From contig JADGDU010000022.1 in assembly GCA_016744705.1 (NCBI GenBank), positions 1 through 64,000 on the forward strand: a stretch of DNA of 64,000 nucleotides, written 5' to 3'. Made by a program: the position numbers and the translations under genes. This DNA is from Candidatus Krumholzibacteriia bacterium. Its GTDB lineage: Bacteria; Krumholzibacteriota; Krumholzibacteriia; LZORAL124-64-63. Under the pieces are notes generated by a model that made no database searches, was not told the DNA's origin, and worked only from the letters and a program-made list of their open reading frames with translations. How positions within the stretch are numbered: the stretch's first letter is position 1; every line of letters begins with the position of its first letter. Shown in pieces: positions 28,126-36,881 of the stretch.

Positions 28126-29052
28126 ATGGCTAAATTTGAGCGTGTTCTTCTGGTTGTGAATCCTGTGTCGGGGCAAGCTAGAGGCTTGCGCCTGGTCCGG
28201 CAATTGAGACAAACTTTGGAAGAAAAGGGAGTCGTTTGTTCGGTAAGAGTCACCAATGGGTTGGGAGATGCAGAGCGATGGTCTCATACTGCAGCGGAAT
28301 CCGGATTTGAAGTCATCGTTGTTATTGGTGGAGACGGAACAGTGGGTGAGGTTGTGGCAGGACAAGCTCGCTGCAGTAATAAAGTTCCGGTGGCTGTTGT
28401 TCCCGTGGGCACGGCTAATGTTGTAGCCATGGCTTTGGCTCTTCCTCTCTTTCCGGGGATGACTAAAAGTAATATTCTGGAAGGCCGAATTATCTCATTT
28501 GATGTGGGGTATGTCCCTGCTTCAGACCGTCATTTTCTGCTGATGGCGGCAATTGGTTTTCCGGCAAAGGTTATCAAAGATTCGCCTCGGAGATTAAAAA
28601 ATCTGTTTGGAATTTTCAGTTACCTCTGGGCCGGTTTCCGCAACGCCTTCAATCTCGATGAGGTGGAAATTTTCATTGATGATGAGAGGGGGGGCCAACG
28701 GACCTTTGTGGGAAACACGGTTCTGCTGACCAATATCGGCAAAATTGGGGATATTAATCTCAAGGTAAATCCAAATACCAGCGCCCATGATGGCAAATTT
28801 GATGTTACGGTTATTAGTAGCCGCTCTTTATGGCAATTGGTTCTGATTATATTCCGTATGCTCACCTGGCGCTACCGTTCCACACCCACCATGGAAAATT
28901 TTCAGGCCTCTGAAGTGACAGTGCGCACCATTCCCCCCGTTGAAGTACAAATTGATGGGGAAAACATTGGGCTAACACCTCTCAGGACCCAGATCATCCC
29001 TAAAGGTGTAAAAATCATTGTTGGTCAGCGATATAAGGATGATGATCAATAG
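28126..29052 (+). CDS. YegS/BmrU/DgkB-family lipid (diacylglycerol-type) kinase
   Basis: 308 residues. The N-terminal DAGK catalytic domain shows all family motifs: NPVSGQARG, then IGGDGTVGEV (nucleotide-binding GGDGT) and PVGTANVVA (GTxN). The C-terminal beta-sandwich ends 'VEVQIDGENIG', as in YegS. Predicted to phosphorylate diacylglycerol or a related lipid with ATP at the inner membrane face. The ATG is preceded by GAGGGG with four bases of spacing (GTG at 28123 is the alternative). Monocistronic, with a convergent TetR gene downstream. Substrate cannot be told from sequence. Confidence 0.85.
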   Translation: MAKFERVLLVVNPVSGQARGLRLVRQLRQTLEEKGVVCSVRVTNGLGDAERWSHTAAESGFEVIVVIGGDGTVGEVVAGQARCSNKVPVAVVPVGTANVVAMALALPLFPGMTKSNILEGRIISFDVGYVPASDRHFLLMAAIGFPAKVIKDSPRRLKNLFGIFSYLWAGFRNAFNLDEVEIFIDDERGGQRTFVGNTVLLTNIGKIGDINLKVNPNTSAHDGKFDVTVISSRSLWQLVLIIFRMLTWRYRSTPTMENFQASEVTVRTIPPVEVQIDGENIGLTPLRTQIIPKGVKIIVGQRYKDDDQ

Positions 29053-29094
29053 AACATAGGCCGCAAACGGGGGGGCTTATGAGGGGCTAACTGG

Positions 29095-29697
29095 TTAATA
29101 ACGAGGCCCCAAACCTTCCAACCTCATCACCGTTAAAGAATTTATAACTTCTTCTTTTGTCGCCACTTCTGGATTTTTTGCCCACCACCACAGAACCTGA
29201 GTCAAGCTTCCTACCATGGCCCTGGCTGCCAATCCGGAATTTAAGTCGCCCCGGTAGTATCCTTTGGCCACACCTTCCAGGAGAGCATGCTCTTGGGAGG
29301 CAGTCAGGAAGTCCGAAACTTCTTTCCCTGGTATTGTAGCTAGATTACCACCATCAAACAAGACGATGGCCAAGGGGGGTGAATGCTCTGTGAAAGTGAC
29401 AAGAGCTGCCATTTTATCGCCAATTGGGTTGTCGCTTTCCTCTGAGAACTTGGCAATTTCCTGTTTTAAACGTGTCAATGCCAGCTTTAGTACTTCTTTC
29501 AACAAATCGTCTTTGGTTTTGAAATGAAGATAGAGGGTCCCTATTGCCACCTGTGCCTCTTGGGCAATGTCTGCTGTTCTGGTGTTTTTACTACCTTTTT
29601 GTGCAAATAATTGGGCTGCACTTTCCAGGAGCCGGTTCCGTGTATCGGCCTGGCTTCTTTGGCGAGCATTGGGGGCGGTTTGGCTCAAATCTTTCAT
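29095..29697 (-). CDS. TetR/AcrR-family transcriptional regulator
   Basis: 200 residues. The N-terminal TetR helix-turn-helix is at about 18-65: 'RLLESAAQLFAQKGSKNTRTADIAQEAQVAIGTLYLHFKTKDDLL', given to mark the region, with the family's GTLYLHFKTKDDLL end. The C-terminal ligand domain (about 75-200) has no recognisable class but ends 'WWWAKNPEVATKEEVI', like FadR/AcrR relatives. A perfect TGAATG-TACATTCA-type operator overlaps its own promoter, so autorepression is likely. No obvious target enzyme is adjacent on the minus strand; the gap on the other side may carry a small RNA. Confidence 0.88.
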   Translation of the reverse strand: MKDLSQTAPNARQRSQADTRNRLLESAAQLFAQKGSKNTRTADIAQEAQVAIGTLYLHFKTKDDLLKEVLKLALTRLKQEIAKFSEESDNPIGDKMAALVTFTEHSPPLAIVLFDGGNLATIPGKEVSDFLTASQEHALLEGVAKGYYRGDLNSGLAARAMVGSLTQVLWWWAKNPEVATKEEVINSLTVMRLEGLGPRY

Positions 29698-29729
29698 GTT
29701 TGCTCCTGATTGAAGGAATAGTCACTGAG

Positions 29730-29743
29730 TGAATGTACATTCA
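29730..29743. promoter_or_regulatory. Palindromic TetR operator
   Basis: TGAATGTACATTCA is a perfect 14-bp palindrome, 33 bases upstream of the TetR start codon. The TGAATG/CATTCA half-sites are common among FadR/AcrR-type TetR regulators. It covers the -10 box of the predicted promoter. Confidence 0.6.
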
Positions 29744-29760
29744 ACTGGTTTTACTGGCAA
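29732..29760 (-). promoter_or_regulatory. Sigma-70 type promoter of the TetR gene
   Basis: On the minus strand TTGCCA, 17 bases, TACATT. The -10 lies inside the palindromic operator, which is the arrangement expected for autorepression. Confidence 0.5.
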
Positions 29761-30048
29761 TGGTTAATTTGAAACTGGATTTACAAGTTGTAGGTGTACC
29801 ACATTAATGGGTGGTTAAGACGGCATAATTAAAAATCTTAAAAGTTACTTGGATCCAAAATAGTCACCTGGAAGGAAAGGTTTGGCCACCGCCTAGTAGG
29901 AGTGGAAGATGACATATTTAGCCTTCAGCTATTGCCGAAAAGATCGAAAATCCGTAAGTTATAGAAGCTATCCTTATCATATATTGTGCAACATCACTGA
30001 ACGGTGACCTTTTGAGACCAGCGCAACAGCGAAACAGGATAGGCTCTT
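29761..30048 (+). ncRNA. Candidate small RNA region (gene-less gap ending in an orphan terminator)
   Basis: About 290 bases without a protein-like frame lie between the TetR promoter and the terminator at 30049-30077. The terminator points right, while both flanking genes are on the minus strand, so no coding gene on the plus strand explains it. A short transcript starting in this gap is the simplest explanation. Possible promoter: TTTACA, 17 bases, ATTAAT, starting near 29780. I do not recognise 6S, SRP or RNase P RNA. Boundaries are uncertain. Confidence 0.3.
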
Positions 30049-30077
30049 GGGGGGCTTGAAAAAGGCTCCCCTTTTTT
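30049..30077 (+). terminator. Orphan intrinsic terminator
   Basis: GGGGGGCTT (30049-30057) pairs with AGGCTCCCC (30063-30071), with two G-T pairs and a GAAAA loop, followed by six Ts. It is active only in the plus direction. Confidence 0.6.
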
Positions 30078-30155
30078 CTGCATATATCAAACCGTTAATT
30101 TTATGTCACTACTGATGATGGGGCTTTTCAAGGATTTCATTTCTTTGAATAAGTG

Positions 30156-31103
30156 CTAGTCGTCATGTCTGATTATGAATTGAATTCCCTCATCATCGTT
30201 GTCATCTGTATCTTTATCTTCCTGTTGGGGACTACTTTCCTTTGGGGTTTCTATATCAGGGGCCTGGGTGGGCTCTTCCGGCGCCTGAACCAAAGTGGGT
30301 AGAACGTCTTCTTCCGGTTCGGGAACCGGGGTTTCCACAGGTGGGATTTCAATGGAAACTTCTACGTTACTCTGTATGGCGGCATTCAAACTGGCTCCCA
30401 TGATCAAAGCGACAGAGGGGTCTTCACTCCACCACCCACAGGGCAGTTTATCGTTGCCAGCACTGGGAAAACTAGCTACCAGCCAAGTTTGACGATCTAT
30501 AACCAACTGCAACCAGGGAACCGGTTGAGGATCAGCAAAGCCCACAGGCAATGGAATGACGATTTCATTCAGTCCGTTCCACCCCAGTTTTTCCAGGCAT
30601 AGAATATTGACAGCCACTTCCGAACTGGCTGCTAGGGCTTCCAGCGCTGTTCCAAGGTTTTGCAAGACGCCTTTATCGGCAAATAAAAGCAATTCCCGGC
30701 GGCATTGGGTCAACAACTGAGCCACTTTCAGGAGGGTTTGCTCCTGGTCGTGCAGGGCCATGGGGATTCCTCGTGGCGTTTGAATCTCTAGCTCCGAAAT
30801 TTGGTTCAAAACTTTGACTTGGGTACCCTTCATATCCGCCAGCAGCTTTTCTGTAAACTCAGCAGGGGGGACGGGTATGTACAGCCGGGGTTTGTCCTGG
30901 ATGGTGCGCACTGCACCCAATTTCTCAAGGCTGGCCAAGGTTTTTGAAAGATTGGCTGGGTCCTTGCCCACAGATTGAGCCACCCTGTACCCGGATACCG
31001 GCGCTCCCTGTGCCTCAAGCAAAGTAGCCACATAAACCTCGGCCTCTGTGCGGGTTATTCCCAATTCACGTAGTGCTTGGACTACAAGGTTGTCTTCCGC
31101 CAT
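30156..31103 (-). CDS. TrmB-like helix-turn-helix regulator with long acidic tail
   Basis: 315 residues; AAGGAG lies six bases before the ATG. The N-terminal winged helix (about 8-75) reads 'LRELGITRTEAEVYVATLL...GYRVAQSVGKDPANLSKTLASLEKLGAV', the TrmB/MarR-like pattern. It is followed by a coiled stretch and an effector-like domain (about 110-250) with no visible sugar-binding signature. The last 60 residues are Pro/Glu/Asp-rich and presumably disordered, which is unusual for TrmB proteins. TrmB proteins in archaea and bacteria control sugar uptake and metabolism genes, but no transporter is adjacent. It is divergent from typA; a palindrome lies in the gap. Confidence 0.65.
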   Translation of the reverse strand: MAEDNLVVQALRELGITRTEAEVYVATLLEAQGAPVSGYRVAQSVGKDPANLSKTLASLEKLGAVRTIQDKPRLYIPVPPAEFTEKLLADMKGTQVKVLNQISELEIQTPRGIPMALHDQEQTLLKVAQLLTQCRRELLLFADKGVLQNLGTALEALAASSEVAVNILCLEKLGWNGLNEIVIPLPVGFADPQPVPWLQLVIDRQTWLVASFPSAGNDKLPCGWWSEDPSVALIMGASLNAAIQSNVEVSIEIPPVETPVPEPEEDVLPTLVQAPEEPTQAPDIETPKESSPQQEDKDTDDNDDEGIQFIIRHDD

Positions 31104-31159
31104 GGCTTACTCCTTGGGTGAAATGCCGAAATGAAAATCGACCAACGCCTCACTGTGAC

Positions 31160-31179
31160 ATGTTGTTGAAATACAACAT
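31160..31179. promoter_or_regulatory. Inverted repeat between trmB-like gene and typA (possible operator)
   Basis: ATGTTGT-TGAAAT-ACAACAT: seven-base arms with a six-base spacer, 57 bases upstream of the TrmB-like start and 149 bases upstream of typA. Position and form suit an autoregulatory operator. Confidence 0.35.
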
Positions 31180-31327
31180 CTTCATGTTCAAGGATTTGCA
31201 TTGCCTGGTCAAGACATTATTTAATAATTAAAGTCCTATTTGATTCTTCTTATTGGCTATGGGCCCACTGTTGACTATTCTATCGCACGGTCAGGTACTC
31301 AATCATTTGATAGAAAGCGGTTTGGAA

Positions 31328-33151
31328 ATGCAGATCAGGAATGTGGCGATCATCGCCCATGTGGATCACGGTAAAACGACTCTGGTGGATCAGATTTTGC
31401 GCCAGTGCAACGTGTTCCGCGACGGCCAGGAAGTTCAGGAGCGCGTGATGGACTCCAACGATCTCGAAAGAGAACGCGGCATCACCATCACCTCCAAAAA
31501 TTTCGCCATTACTTATAAAGATACTCGAATCAATCTGATCGATACTCCGGGCCATGCCGATTTTGGGGGAGAAGTTGAACGGGTGCTGAAAATGGCAGAT
31601 GGGGTGTTGCTGCTGGTGGATGCTTTTGAAGGCCCCATGCCTCAAACCCGGTTTGTCCTGCAGAAAGCCATGCAGTTGAATCTTAAACCCGTGGTGGTGA
31701 TCAACAAAGTGGATCGCAAAGGCGCTCGCCCTGATGAAGTGTTGGACGAAATCTTCAATCTCTTTGTAGAGTTGGAAGCCACCGATGACCAATTGGATTT
31801 CCGCGGTGTCTATGCTGCCGGCCGTGATGGCTGGGCCATTGGTGAGCTTGAGGAAGAAAGGGTCAACCTTTTCCCTCTGCTGGATATGATCATTGAACAT
31901 GTACCCGGGCCTGTGCAACAAGAAGGTCCCACTCAGATGCTGGTGGCTGCCCTGGATCACAGTGATTATGTCGGCCGTATTGGCATGGGGCGCATTGTGC
32001 GGGGCACGTTGAAATCAAAACAACAGGTGGTCCTCATCAAACGCGATGGCAGCCTGCAGACGACCCAGGTGCGACAACTCTTTGTCTTCGATAATTTGGG
32101 CCGCAAGGAAGTCCAGGAAGTGACGTGCGGGGACATCTGTGCCGTCGTTGGATTGGAAGGCGTGGATATCGGCGATACTCTGGCCGATGCCCTGGAACCC
32201 GAGCCTTTGGACATCATTGATATCGATGACCCGACCTTGACCATGAGCTTCATGCCAAACAACAGTCCGGGTTATGGCCAGGAAGGTAAATACGTCACCA
32301 GCCGCCAGGTGAGAGATCGTCTGTACAAGGCGGCCCACCGGGACGTGGCCCTGCGGGTGGAAGACACCGCCAGTGCCGACACCTTCAAAGTGTCCGGCCG
32401 GGGCATTTTGCACCTTTCTATTCTGATGGAAAATATGAGACGCGAGGGATTCGAGTTCATGGTCGGGCAGCCCCAGGTTATCTATAAAGAAATCGGGGGC
32501 AAAAAGGCTGAGCCTGTAGAGATCCTCAACGTCGATGTGCCGACGGACCTGGCAGGCACCATCATTGAATACGCGGCAACCCGTAAGGGCGAGATGGTTG
32601 CCATGGAGCAGCGAGAGACGCGCACTTTCCTGGAATTCAGTATTCCCAGCCGGGGGCTCATCGGGTTCCGTAGCAAAATGTTGCGCGCTACCGCTGGTGA
32701 AATTGTTATGCACCACCGGTTCCACCAATACGAATTCTTTAAGGGCTCCATCCCCGAGCGTACCAATGGCAGCATCATCAGTATGGGTAACGGTAAATCG
32801 GTAGCGTTTGCCCTGGACGCTTTGCAGGACCGTGGCGTTTTCTTTATTGCACCCGGAGACAACTTGTATATTGGCCAGATCATCGGCGAATATTCCCGGG
32901 ATGAAGACCTTATCGTCAACGCGCAAAAGGCCAAACAGTTGAGCAATATGAGGGCCTCCGGTACCGACCGGAAAATGAGAATTGCCCCACCTTTGCTTAT
33001 GAGTCTGGAAGAGTCTATGGAGTATTTGAACCATGACGAGTACTTGGAAGTCACCCCCAAGTCTCTGCGTATGCGGAAGAATATTCTGGATGAAAATGAC
33101 CGCAAGAGGGCGGCCAAAAAAATCCGCCTTTCTGAAGGATTGACCGATTAA
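31328..33151 (+). CDS. typA: Ribosome-associated GTPase TypA/BipA
   Basis: 607 residues from the ATG at 31328, which gives the family N-terminus [19 protein letters not shown]; upstream in-frame starts at 31253 and later add unconserved sequence. GTPase motifs: P-loop AHVDHGKTT, switch region [26 protein letters not shown] and [13 protein letters not shown]. Domains II, III and V follow, with the BipA C-terminal domain including '[18 protein letters not shown]' and '[10 protein letters not shown]'. Binds 70S ribosomes and supports 50S assembly and stress or low-temperature growth. Length is family-typical. Confidence 0.96.
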   Translation: MQIRNVAIIAHVDHGKTTLVDQILRQCNVFRDGQEVQERVMDSNDLERERGITITSKNFAITYKDTRINLIDTPGHADFGGEVERVLKMADGVLLLVDAFEGPMPQTRFVLQKAMQLNLKPVVVINKVDRKGARPDEVLDEIFNLFVELEATDDQLDFRGVYAAGRDGWAIGELEEERVNLFPLLDMIIEHVPGPVQQEGPTQMLVAALDHSDYVGRIGMGRIVRGTLKSKQQVVLIKRDGSLQTTQVRQLFVFDNLGRKEVQEVTCGDICAVVGLEGVDIGDTLADALEPEPLDIIDIDDPTLTMSFMPNNSPGYGQEGKYVTSRQVRDRLYKAAHRDVALRVEDTASADTFKVSGRGILHLSILMENMRREGFEFMVGQPQVIYKEIGGKKAEPVEILNVDVPTDLAGTIIEYAATRKGEMVAMEQRETRTFLEFSIPSRGLIGFRSKMLRATAGEIVMHHRFHQYEFFKGSIPERTNGSIISMGNGKSVAFALDALQDRGVFFIAPGDNLYIGQIIGEYSRDEDLIVNAQKAKQLSNMRASGTDRKMRIAPPLLMSLEESMEYLNHDEYLEVTPKSLRMRKNILDENDRKRAAKKIRLSEGLTD

Positions 33152-33186
33152 ATTTTTCTCCGATGGTTCTGGTGTAAGGGATCAGT

Positions 33187-34158
33187 ATGCGTCTTGATTT
33201 GCGAGCTCCTTCCTGGGCCACCCATTTGCTGAGTGACCAAGATGATTGGACCAAAGCGCCGGTGCCCGTGGCTCAGATGAAGCCTTTGGAACTGCCTGAT
33301 GATGCGTATTTTGAGTATGCCTATATGGATCAGGCCGGCAAGCGTCGGCCTGATCCTGAAAATTCCAATCCGATCCTCAATCCCTGGTGGGATTTTGCCA
33401 GCAATGTTTGCGGACCTCTCTACAAACCCGACCCCTATTCTCAAATTTCGGGCGAGGCTCCGGCCGGACAGGTTGTCCGCCTCAATCTCGAATCCAAGTT
33501 ACTAAATCAGACCCGCCGTTTACTGATCTACTCTCCGCCGGGAATGGCCAAAGCCTCTTTGCCGCATATTCTGTTTCAGGATGGAAAGGCATACTTCGGT
33601 TGGGGCAAGGTTCCTCAGGTCATGGATCGGATGCTCCAGAAGGAGCTCATTGGTCCCGCCCATCTTATTTTTGTACCCCCCAACCAGCGCACTGATGAGT
33701 ATGCCTTCAATGCGTTGTATCAGCGATTTCTCATGGAAGAGTTGCTGCCATTTGTGGAAGACCGGGTGCCCTGTGACGGGCGACGGGCTGTTTGGGGTGC
33801 CAGTCTGGGGGGATTGCTCAGTGCCCAGTTGGCCTGGGATAACCCCGGAATCTTTCAAAAAGTGGTGGCTCAGTCAGGTGCCTTCCTTTTTTCTGAGGAT
33901 ATGGATTTGAAAAACCCGTTTGCGGGCAATGAATCATTTGTGAGGCGGATTCGCCAAGAACCAGCCCAGGATTTGAAGTGGCACCTGGATTGTGGAACGT
34001 TGGAGTGGCTCTGGGAAAGCAATCGCAATGTGGTGGCGGCTCTCGAAGACAAAGGCATGACTGTACGCTATTGGGAGCGCAACGCAGGTCATAATTGGGT
34101 CAATTGGCGCAACGGATTGGCTTCGGCCATGACTTTTGTGATGGAAGATTGGAAATAA
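33187..34158 (+). CDS. Putative esterase (enterochelin-esterase/esterase-D-like alpha/beta hydrolase)
   Basis: 323 residues, cytoplasmic. An N-terminal early-set-like region (about 1-100) is followed by an alpha/beta hydrolase: 'LLIYSPPGM', 'HILFQDGKAYFGWG', and the nucleophile elbow GASLGG (Ser in AVWGASLGGLLSA). A likely catalytic His lies in 'NAGHNWVNWRNGL' near the C-terminus. The layout matches Fes/IroD-type proteins. The gene starts 36 bases after typA and ends 16 bases before a PepSY-type protein. No siderophore genes are near, so the natural ester is unknown. Confidence 0.8.
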   Translation: MRLDLRAPSWATHLLSDQDDWTKAPVPVAQMKPLELPDDAYFEYAYMDQAGKRRPDPENSNPILNPWWDFASNVCGPLYKPDPYSQISGEAPAGQVVRLNLESKLLNQTRRLLIYSPPGMAKASLPHILFQDGKAYFGWGKVPQVMDRMLQKELIGPAHLIFVPPNQRTDEYAFNALYQRFLMEELLPFVEDRVPCDGRRAVWGASLGGLLSAQLAWDNPGIFQKVVAQSGAFLFSEDMDLKNPFAGNESFVRRIRQEPAQDLKWHLDCGTLEWLWESNRNVVAALEDKGMTVRYWERNAGHNWVNWRNGLASAMTFVMEDWK

Positions 34159-34174
34159 TGATGAGGTGTTGCAG

Positions 34175-34732
34175 GTGAATAAATTCCGCCATATCTGTCG
34201 TTGGTTGCACCAACAACTTGGTTTTTTGGCCGTAGGGTTGGTTTTGGTTTACGGCATCAGTGGTATCGCTAATAACCACGCCCATCATTGGGATCCTAAT
34301 TATTCTCAAGGCACCGAAAATTTCATGATCGTTGCGCCGGGTAGTGGGCCCACCCAAGAAATCCAACCATTGGTGCTCGAGCGTCTGAAGCTGACTGAGC
34401 CGGTGGAAAACATATGGCGGGAAAGTGAAACAGAAATTCAGATTTTTGTGGAGAAGGCACAATACGATGTGAATTTGGCCACGGGGGCGGTGGTGAAAAC
34501 CGGGCAGAAAAAGCGTCCCCTCCTTTATGATCTCAACGTCATGCACCGCAATGTTGGCAAAGCTCCATGGACCGGAATAGCAGATGCCTTCGCTGGTATC
34601 ATGATTCTCTTGGCTCTCTCGGGAATCTTTTTAGTCAAAGGGCGCAAAGGGTTGAGTGGCCGAGGTGGCATCATGATGGCTCTGGGTTTTTTATTGCCAG
34701 TTGTCTATGCCATCATGATGCACAATTCATAA
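34175..34732 (+). CDS. PepSY-associated transmembrane protein
   Basis: 185 residues with a GTG start (GAGGTG six bases upstream; GTG at 34166 is an alternative). First helix at about 14-32 ('LGFLAVGLVLVYGISGIA'), a periplasmic PepSY-like domain (about 35-110), then helices at about 130-150 and 163-180. Conserved-looking histidines (HQQLG, NHAHHW, MHRNVG) flank the helices, as in PepSY-TM proteins linked to iron or heme reduction. Together with the preceding Fes-like esterase it hints at an iron-related pair; this is inference only. Confidence 0.65.
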   Translation: MNKFRHICRWLHQQLGFLAVGLVLVYGISGIANNHAHHWDPNYSQGTENFMIVAPGSGPTQEIQPLVLERLKLTEPVENIWRESETEIQIFVEKAQYDVNLATGAVVKTGQKKRPLLYDLNVMHRNVGKAPWTGIADAFAGIMILLALSGIFLVKGRKGLSGRGGIMMALGFLLPVVYAIMMHNS

Positions 34733-34735
34733 AAA

Positions 34736-35245
34736 TCAGTCGCCATAGGGCATGGGTGGAGTGTACTTCAACATGCGAGCATAGACAGCCAAGGAGCCCC
34801 GGTGGTGGGCTGTATGCTCGGCAATGGCGGCGATGATGGCGGCACGAGGCTGGCCTCCCATAATCGGGCCTGGAGCCAAAGGCTGCATCATTTCTTCTGG
34901 CGTCTTTTGGGAGAGCGTTTCGGCGGCATGGTCCACACTTTGGGCCAGCCAGGTCATGGCGTCCTTCAGGGAGGTGCATTCTCTCACGCCCTGCTGGTGG
35001 CTTGCAAAATCCAAATCGAAACCCTCGGGGGAGAATCCTCCAACTATAAACCAGTCAATGGTCTGTGCTACATGAGCCACGTGTTGGGCAACAGTGAATT
35101 GGCCCGCAGTGGGAGCATATTCGGAATCATCTTCGCCAAAAACGCTACAGGTGCGGCTGAAAAACTGAAGAGCCTGTTTTACGGGGACAGCGAAGTGGTT
35201 GTTGCCCATGTTGTTATCATCTTTTTTCTGGTTTTCGGATGTCAT
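34736..35245 (-). CDS. DinB-family metal-binding four-helix protein
   Basis: 169 residues; GGAGAGG lies seven bases before the ATG. DinB/YfiT-like fold with the three-His metal site pattern: 'TVAQHVAHVAQTIDWF' in the first part and 'AEHTAHHRGSLAVYARM' near the end. Family members act as thiol transferases or are of unknown function. Convergent with the PepSY gene (three bases between stops) and divergent from the lysine-degradation operon. Confidence 0.85.
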   Translation of the reverse strand: MTSENQKKDDNNMGNNHFAVPVKQALQFFSRTCSVFGEDDSEYAPTAGQFTVAQHVAHVAQTIDWFIVGGFSPEGFDLDFASHQQGVRECTSLKDAMTWLAQSVDHAAETLSQKTPEEMMQPLAPGPIMGGQPRAAIIAAIAEHTAHHRGSLAVYARMLKYTPPMPYGD

Positions 35246-35413
35246 GTTTAGCCTCTCCTGTGATTCTTCCGCAGTTGCCTCGGTAATTGAGTTTCAGGTT
35301 CAATAACTGTCTCTCATTGGAGGGGATTGTACATGGCTGGGCCGGTGCTGTCATCCCAAACATGGAGGGTCAAGGTGGGTGCTTGACTCCCCTGCCGGTG
35401 ATGTCTAGCTTAG

Positions 35414-35451
35414 GCGAGAGTCGCGAGCCATGAGAGTTGGCTGGACGGCTC
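35414..35451 (+). promoter_or_regulatory. Structured leader of the lysine-degradation operon
   Basis: Two adjacent hairpins: GCGA-GAG-TCGC (35414-35424) and GAGCC...GGCTC (35425-35451, with inner CCA/TGG pairing), the second followed by TTCTTTTCC. This could work as an attenuator 40 bases before the first start codon. It does not match the lysine riboswitch consensus as I know it. Confidence 0.25.
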
Positions 35452-35492
35452 TTCTTTTCCATCAATTTCCGCACCGTTTCACAGGGGATACC

Positions 35493-36818
35493 ATGGGCGC
35501 AATCATTGGAATACGCAGGGAAGATAAGAATAAATGGGAGCGCCGCGTGCCTTTGGTACCATCCGATCTCGCTGAACTGCAGAAAAATCACGATGTGGAA
35601 TTCATCGTGCAGCCTTCCCCTATTCGGGTCTTCACTGATGATGAATTTCGCGCTGTTGGGGTGACGGTGGATGAAGATCTTTCCAGTGCCGACGTTATTT
35701 TTGCGGTGAAGGAAATCCCCTTGGCCATGCTCCTGGGCAAGAAGGCCTTCATTTATTTTTCCCACACCATCAAGGGCCAAGATTACAACATGCCCATGCT
35801 CCAGCATCTGCTTGATGAAGGAGCCACTCTCATCGACTACGAGCGCATTGCCGATGAGCAGAATCGCCGGCTTATTTTCTTCAGCATTCACGCTGGTTAT
35901 GCGGGCATGATCGAATCGTTGGTTGCCCTGGGATTGCGTCTGGAATTGCAGGGACGCAAAACACCTTTGCTGGATATCAAACATGCTTATGAATATGAAA
36001 GCCTGGAAGCAGCAAAGAATCACCTGCGTGAAATTGGGGCCGTCATTGCAGACAAGGGAATGGGAGATCACTGCCAACCTGTGATTATCGGCCTGGCGGG
36101 ATATGGCAATGTCTCCAAGGGCTGCCAGGAAATTCTGGAGTGCCTGCCCATCCGCACAATCACTGTTGGAGAATTGGCTGATACAGCCACGGCCACGGTG
36201 GAAGATGCAGGGGCTCTGGTGCAGGTCATTTTCCGTGAAGAAGATATGGTTGAGACAAAGTCTTCCGACGCCCAGTTTGTCCTGCAGGATTATTACCAAC
36301 GTCCCGGCAATTATCGTGGGGTTTTTGAAAAATACCTGCCACACTTGGACATGCTCATGAATACCATTTACTGGGAAGAAAAGTATCCCCGTTTGGTGAC
36401 TCACAAATGGGCCAAAGCCAACTATGGGCCTGACAAAAACCCTCGCTTGCAGGTTATTGGCGATATCAGTTGTGATATAGAGGGCAGCATCGAGATGACT
36501 CTCAAGGCTCCTCAGCCTGATAACCCGTATTATGTTTATGATCCTGCCACCAAGAGCACCAGAGATGGCGTGGAAGGCCATGGCCCGGTGATCATGGCAG
36601 TGGATAATTTGCCCTGCGAGTTGCCCCGGGAATCATCTGAACATTTCAGCCGGATCCTGCGGGACATGATTGCTCCCCTGGCCCAGGTTGATTTTGGCGG
36701 AGACTTCGGGGGACTGAATTTGCCCTCGTACCTGAAAAAAGCGGTGGTCACTCATCGTGGTGAGCTGACTCCCAACTATCATTACCTCCAGGATTTCCTG
36801 GACAAGGCCGGTAAGTAA
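35493..36818 (+). CDS. Lysine-ketoglutarate reductase (saccharopine-forming)
   Basis: 441 residues from the ATG at 35493 (AGGGGA upstream; the frame is open from 35430). The N-terminal AlaDh/PNT-type domain ('GIRREDKNKWERRVPLVPSDL', 'YFSHTIKGQDYNMPML') and the Rossmann part ('IIGLAGYGNVSKGCQEIL') match the N-terminal half of animal and plant bifunctional aminoadipic semialdehyde synthase. Reaction: L-lysine + 2-oxoglutarate + NADPH to saccharopine. First gene of a three-gene operon with saccharopine dehydrogenase and an aldehyde dehydrogenase, which fixes the direction as lysine breakdown. In eukaryotes this half is fused to the next gene; here they are separate. Confidence 0.88.
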   Translation: MGAIIGIRREDKNKWERRVPLVPSDLAELQKNHDVEFIVQPSPIRVFTDDEFRAVGVTVDEDLSSADVIFAVKEIPLAMLLGKKAFIYFSHTIKGQDYNMPMLQHLLDEGATLIDYERIADEQNRRLIFFSIHAGYAGMIESLVALGLRLELQGRKTPLLDIKHAYEYESLEAAKNHLREIGAVIADKGMGDHCQPVIIGLAGYGNVSKGCQEILECLPIRTITVGELADTATATVEDAGALVQVIFREEDMVETKSSDAQFVLQDYYQRPGNYRGVFEKYLPHLDMLMNTIYWEEKYPRLVTHKWAKANYGPDKNPRLQVIGDISCDIEGSIEMTLKAPQPDNPYYVYDPATKSTRDGVEGHGPVIMAVDNLPCELPRESSEHFSRILRDMIAPLAQVDFGGDFGGLNLPSYLKKAVVTHRGELTPNYHYLQDFLDKAGK

Positions 36819-36881
36819 TTCCGGTGGACGCCGTGGTTGCTGTCGCGCCACTGGCTAACCTGATATAGGCAAGGGGATGGG

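Noticed and set aside
35330..35492. Lysine riboswitch upstream of the lysine-degradation operon
   Set aside because: The expected L-box core sequences are not visible; only generic hairpins are seen, reported separately at low confidence.
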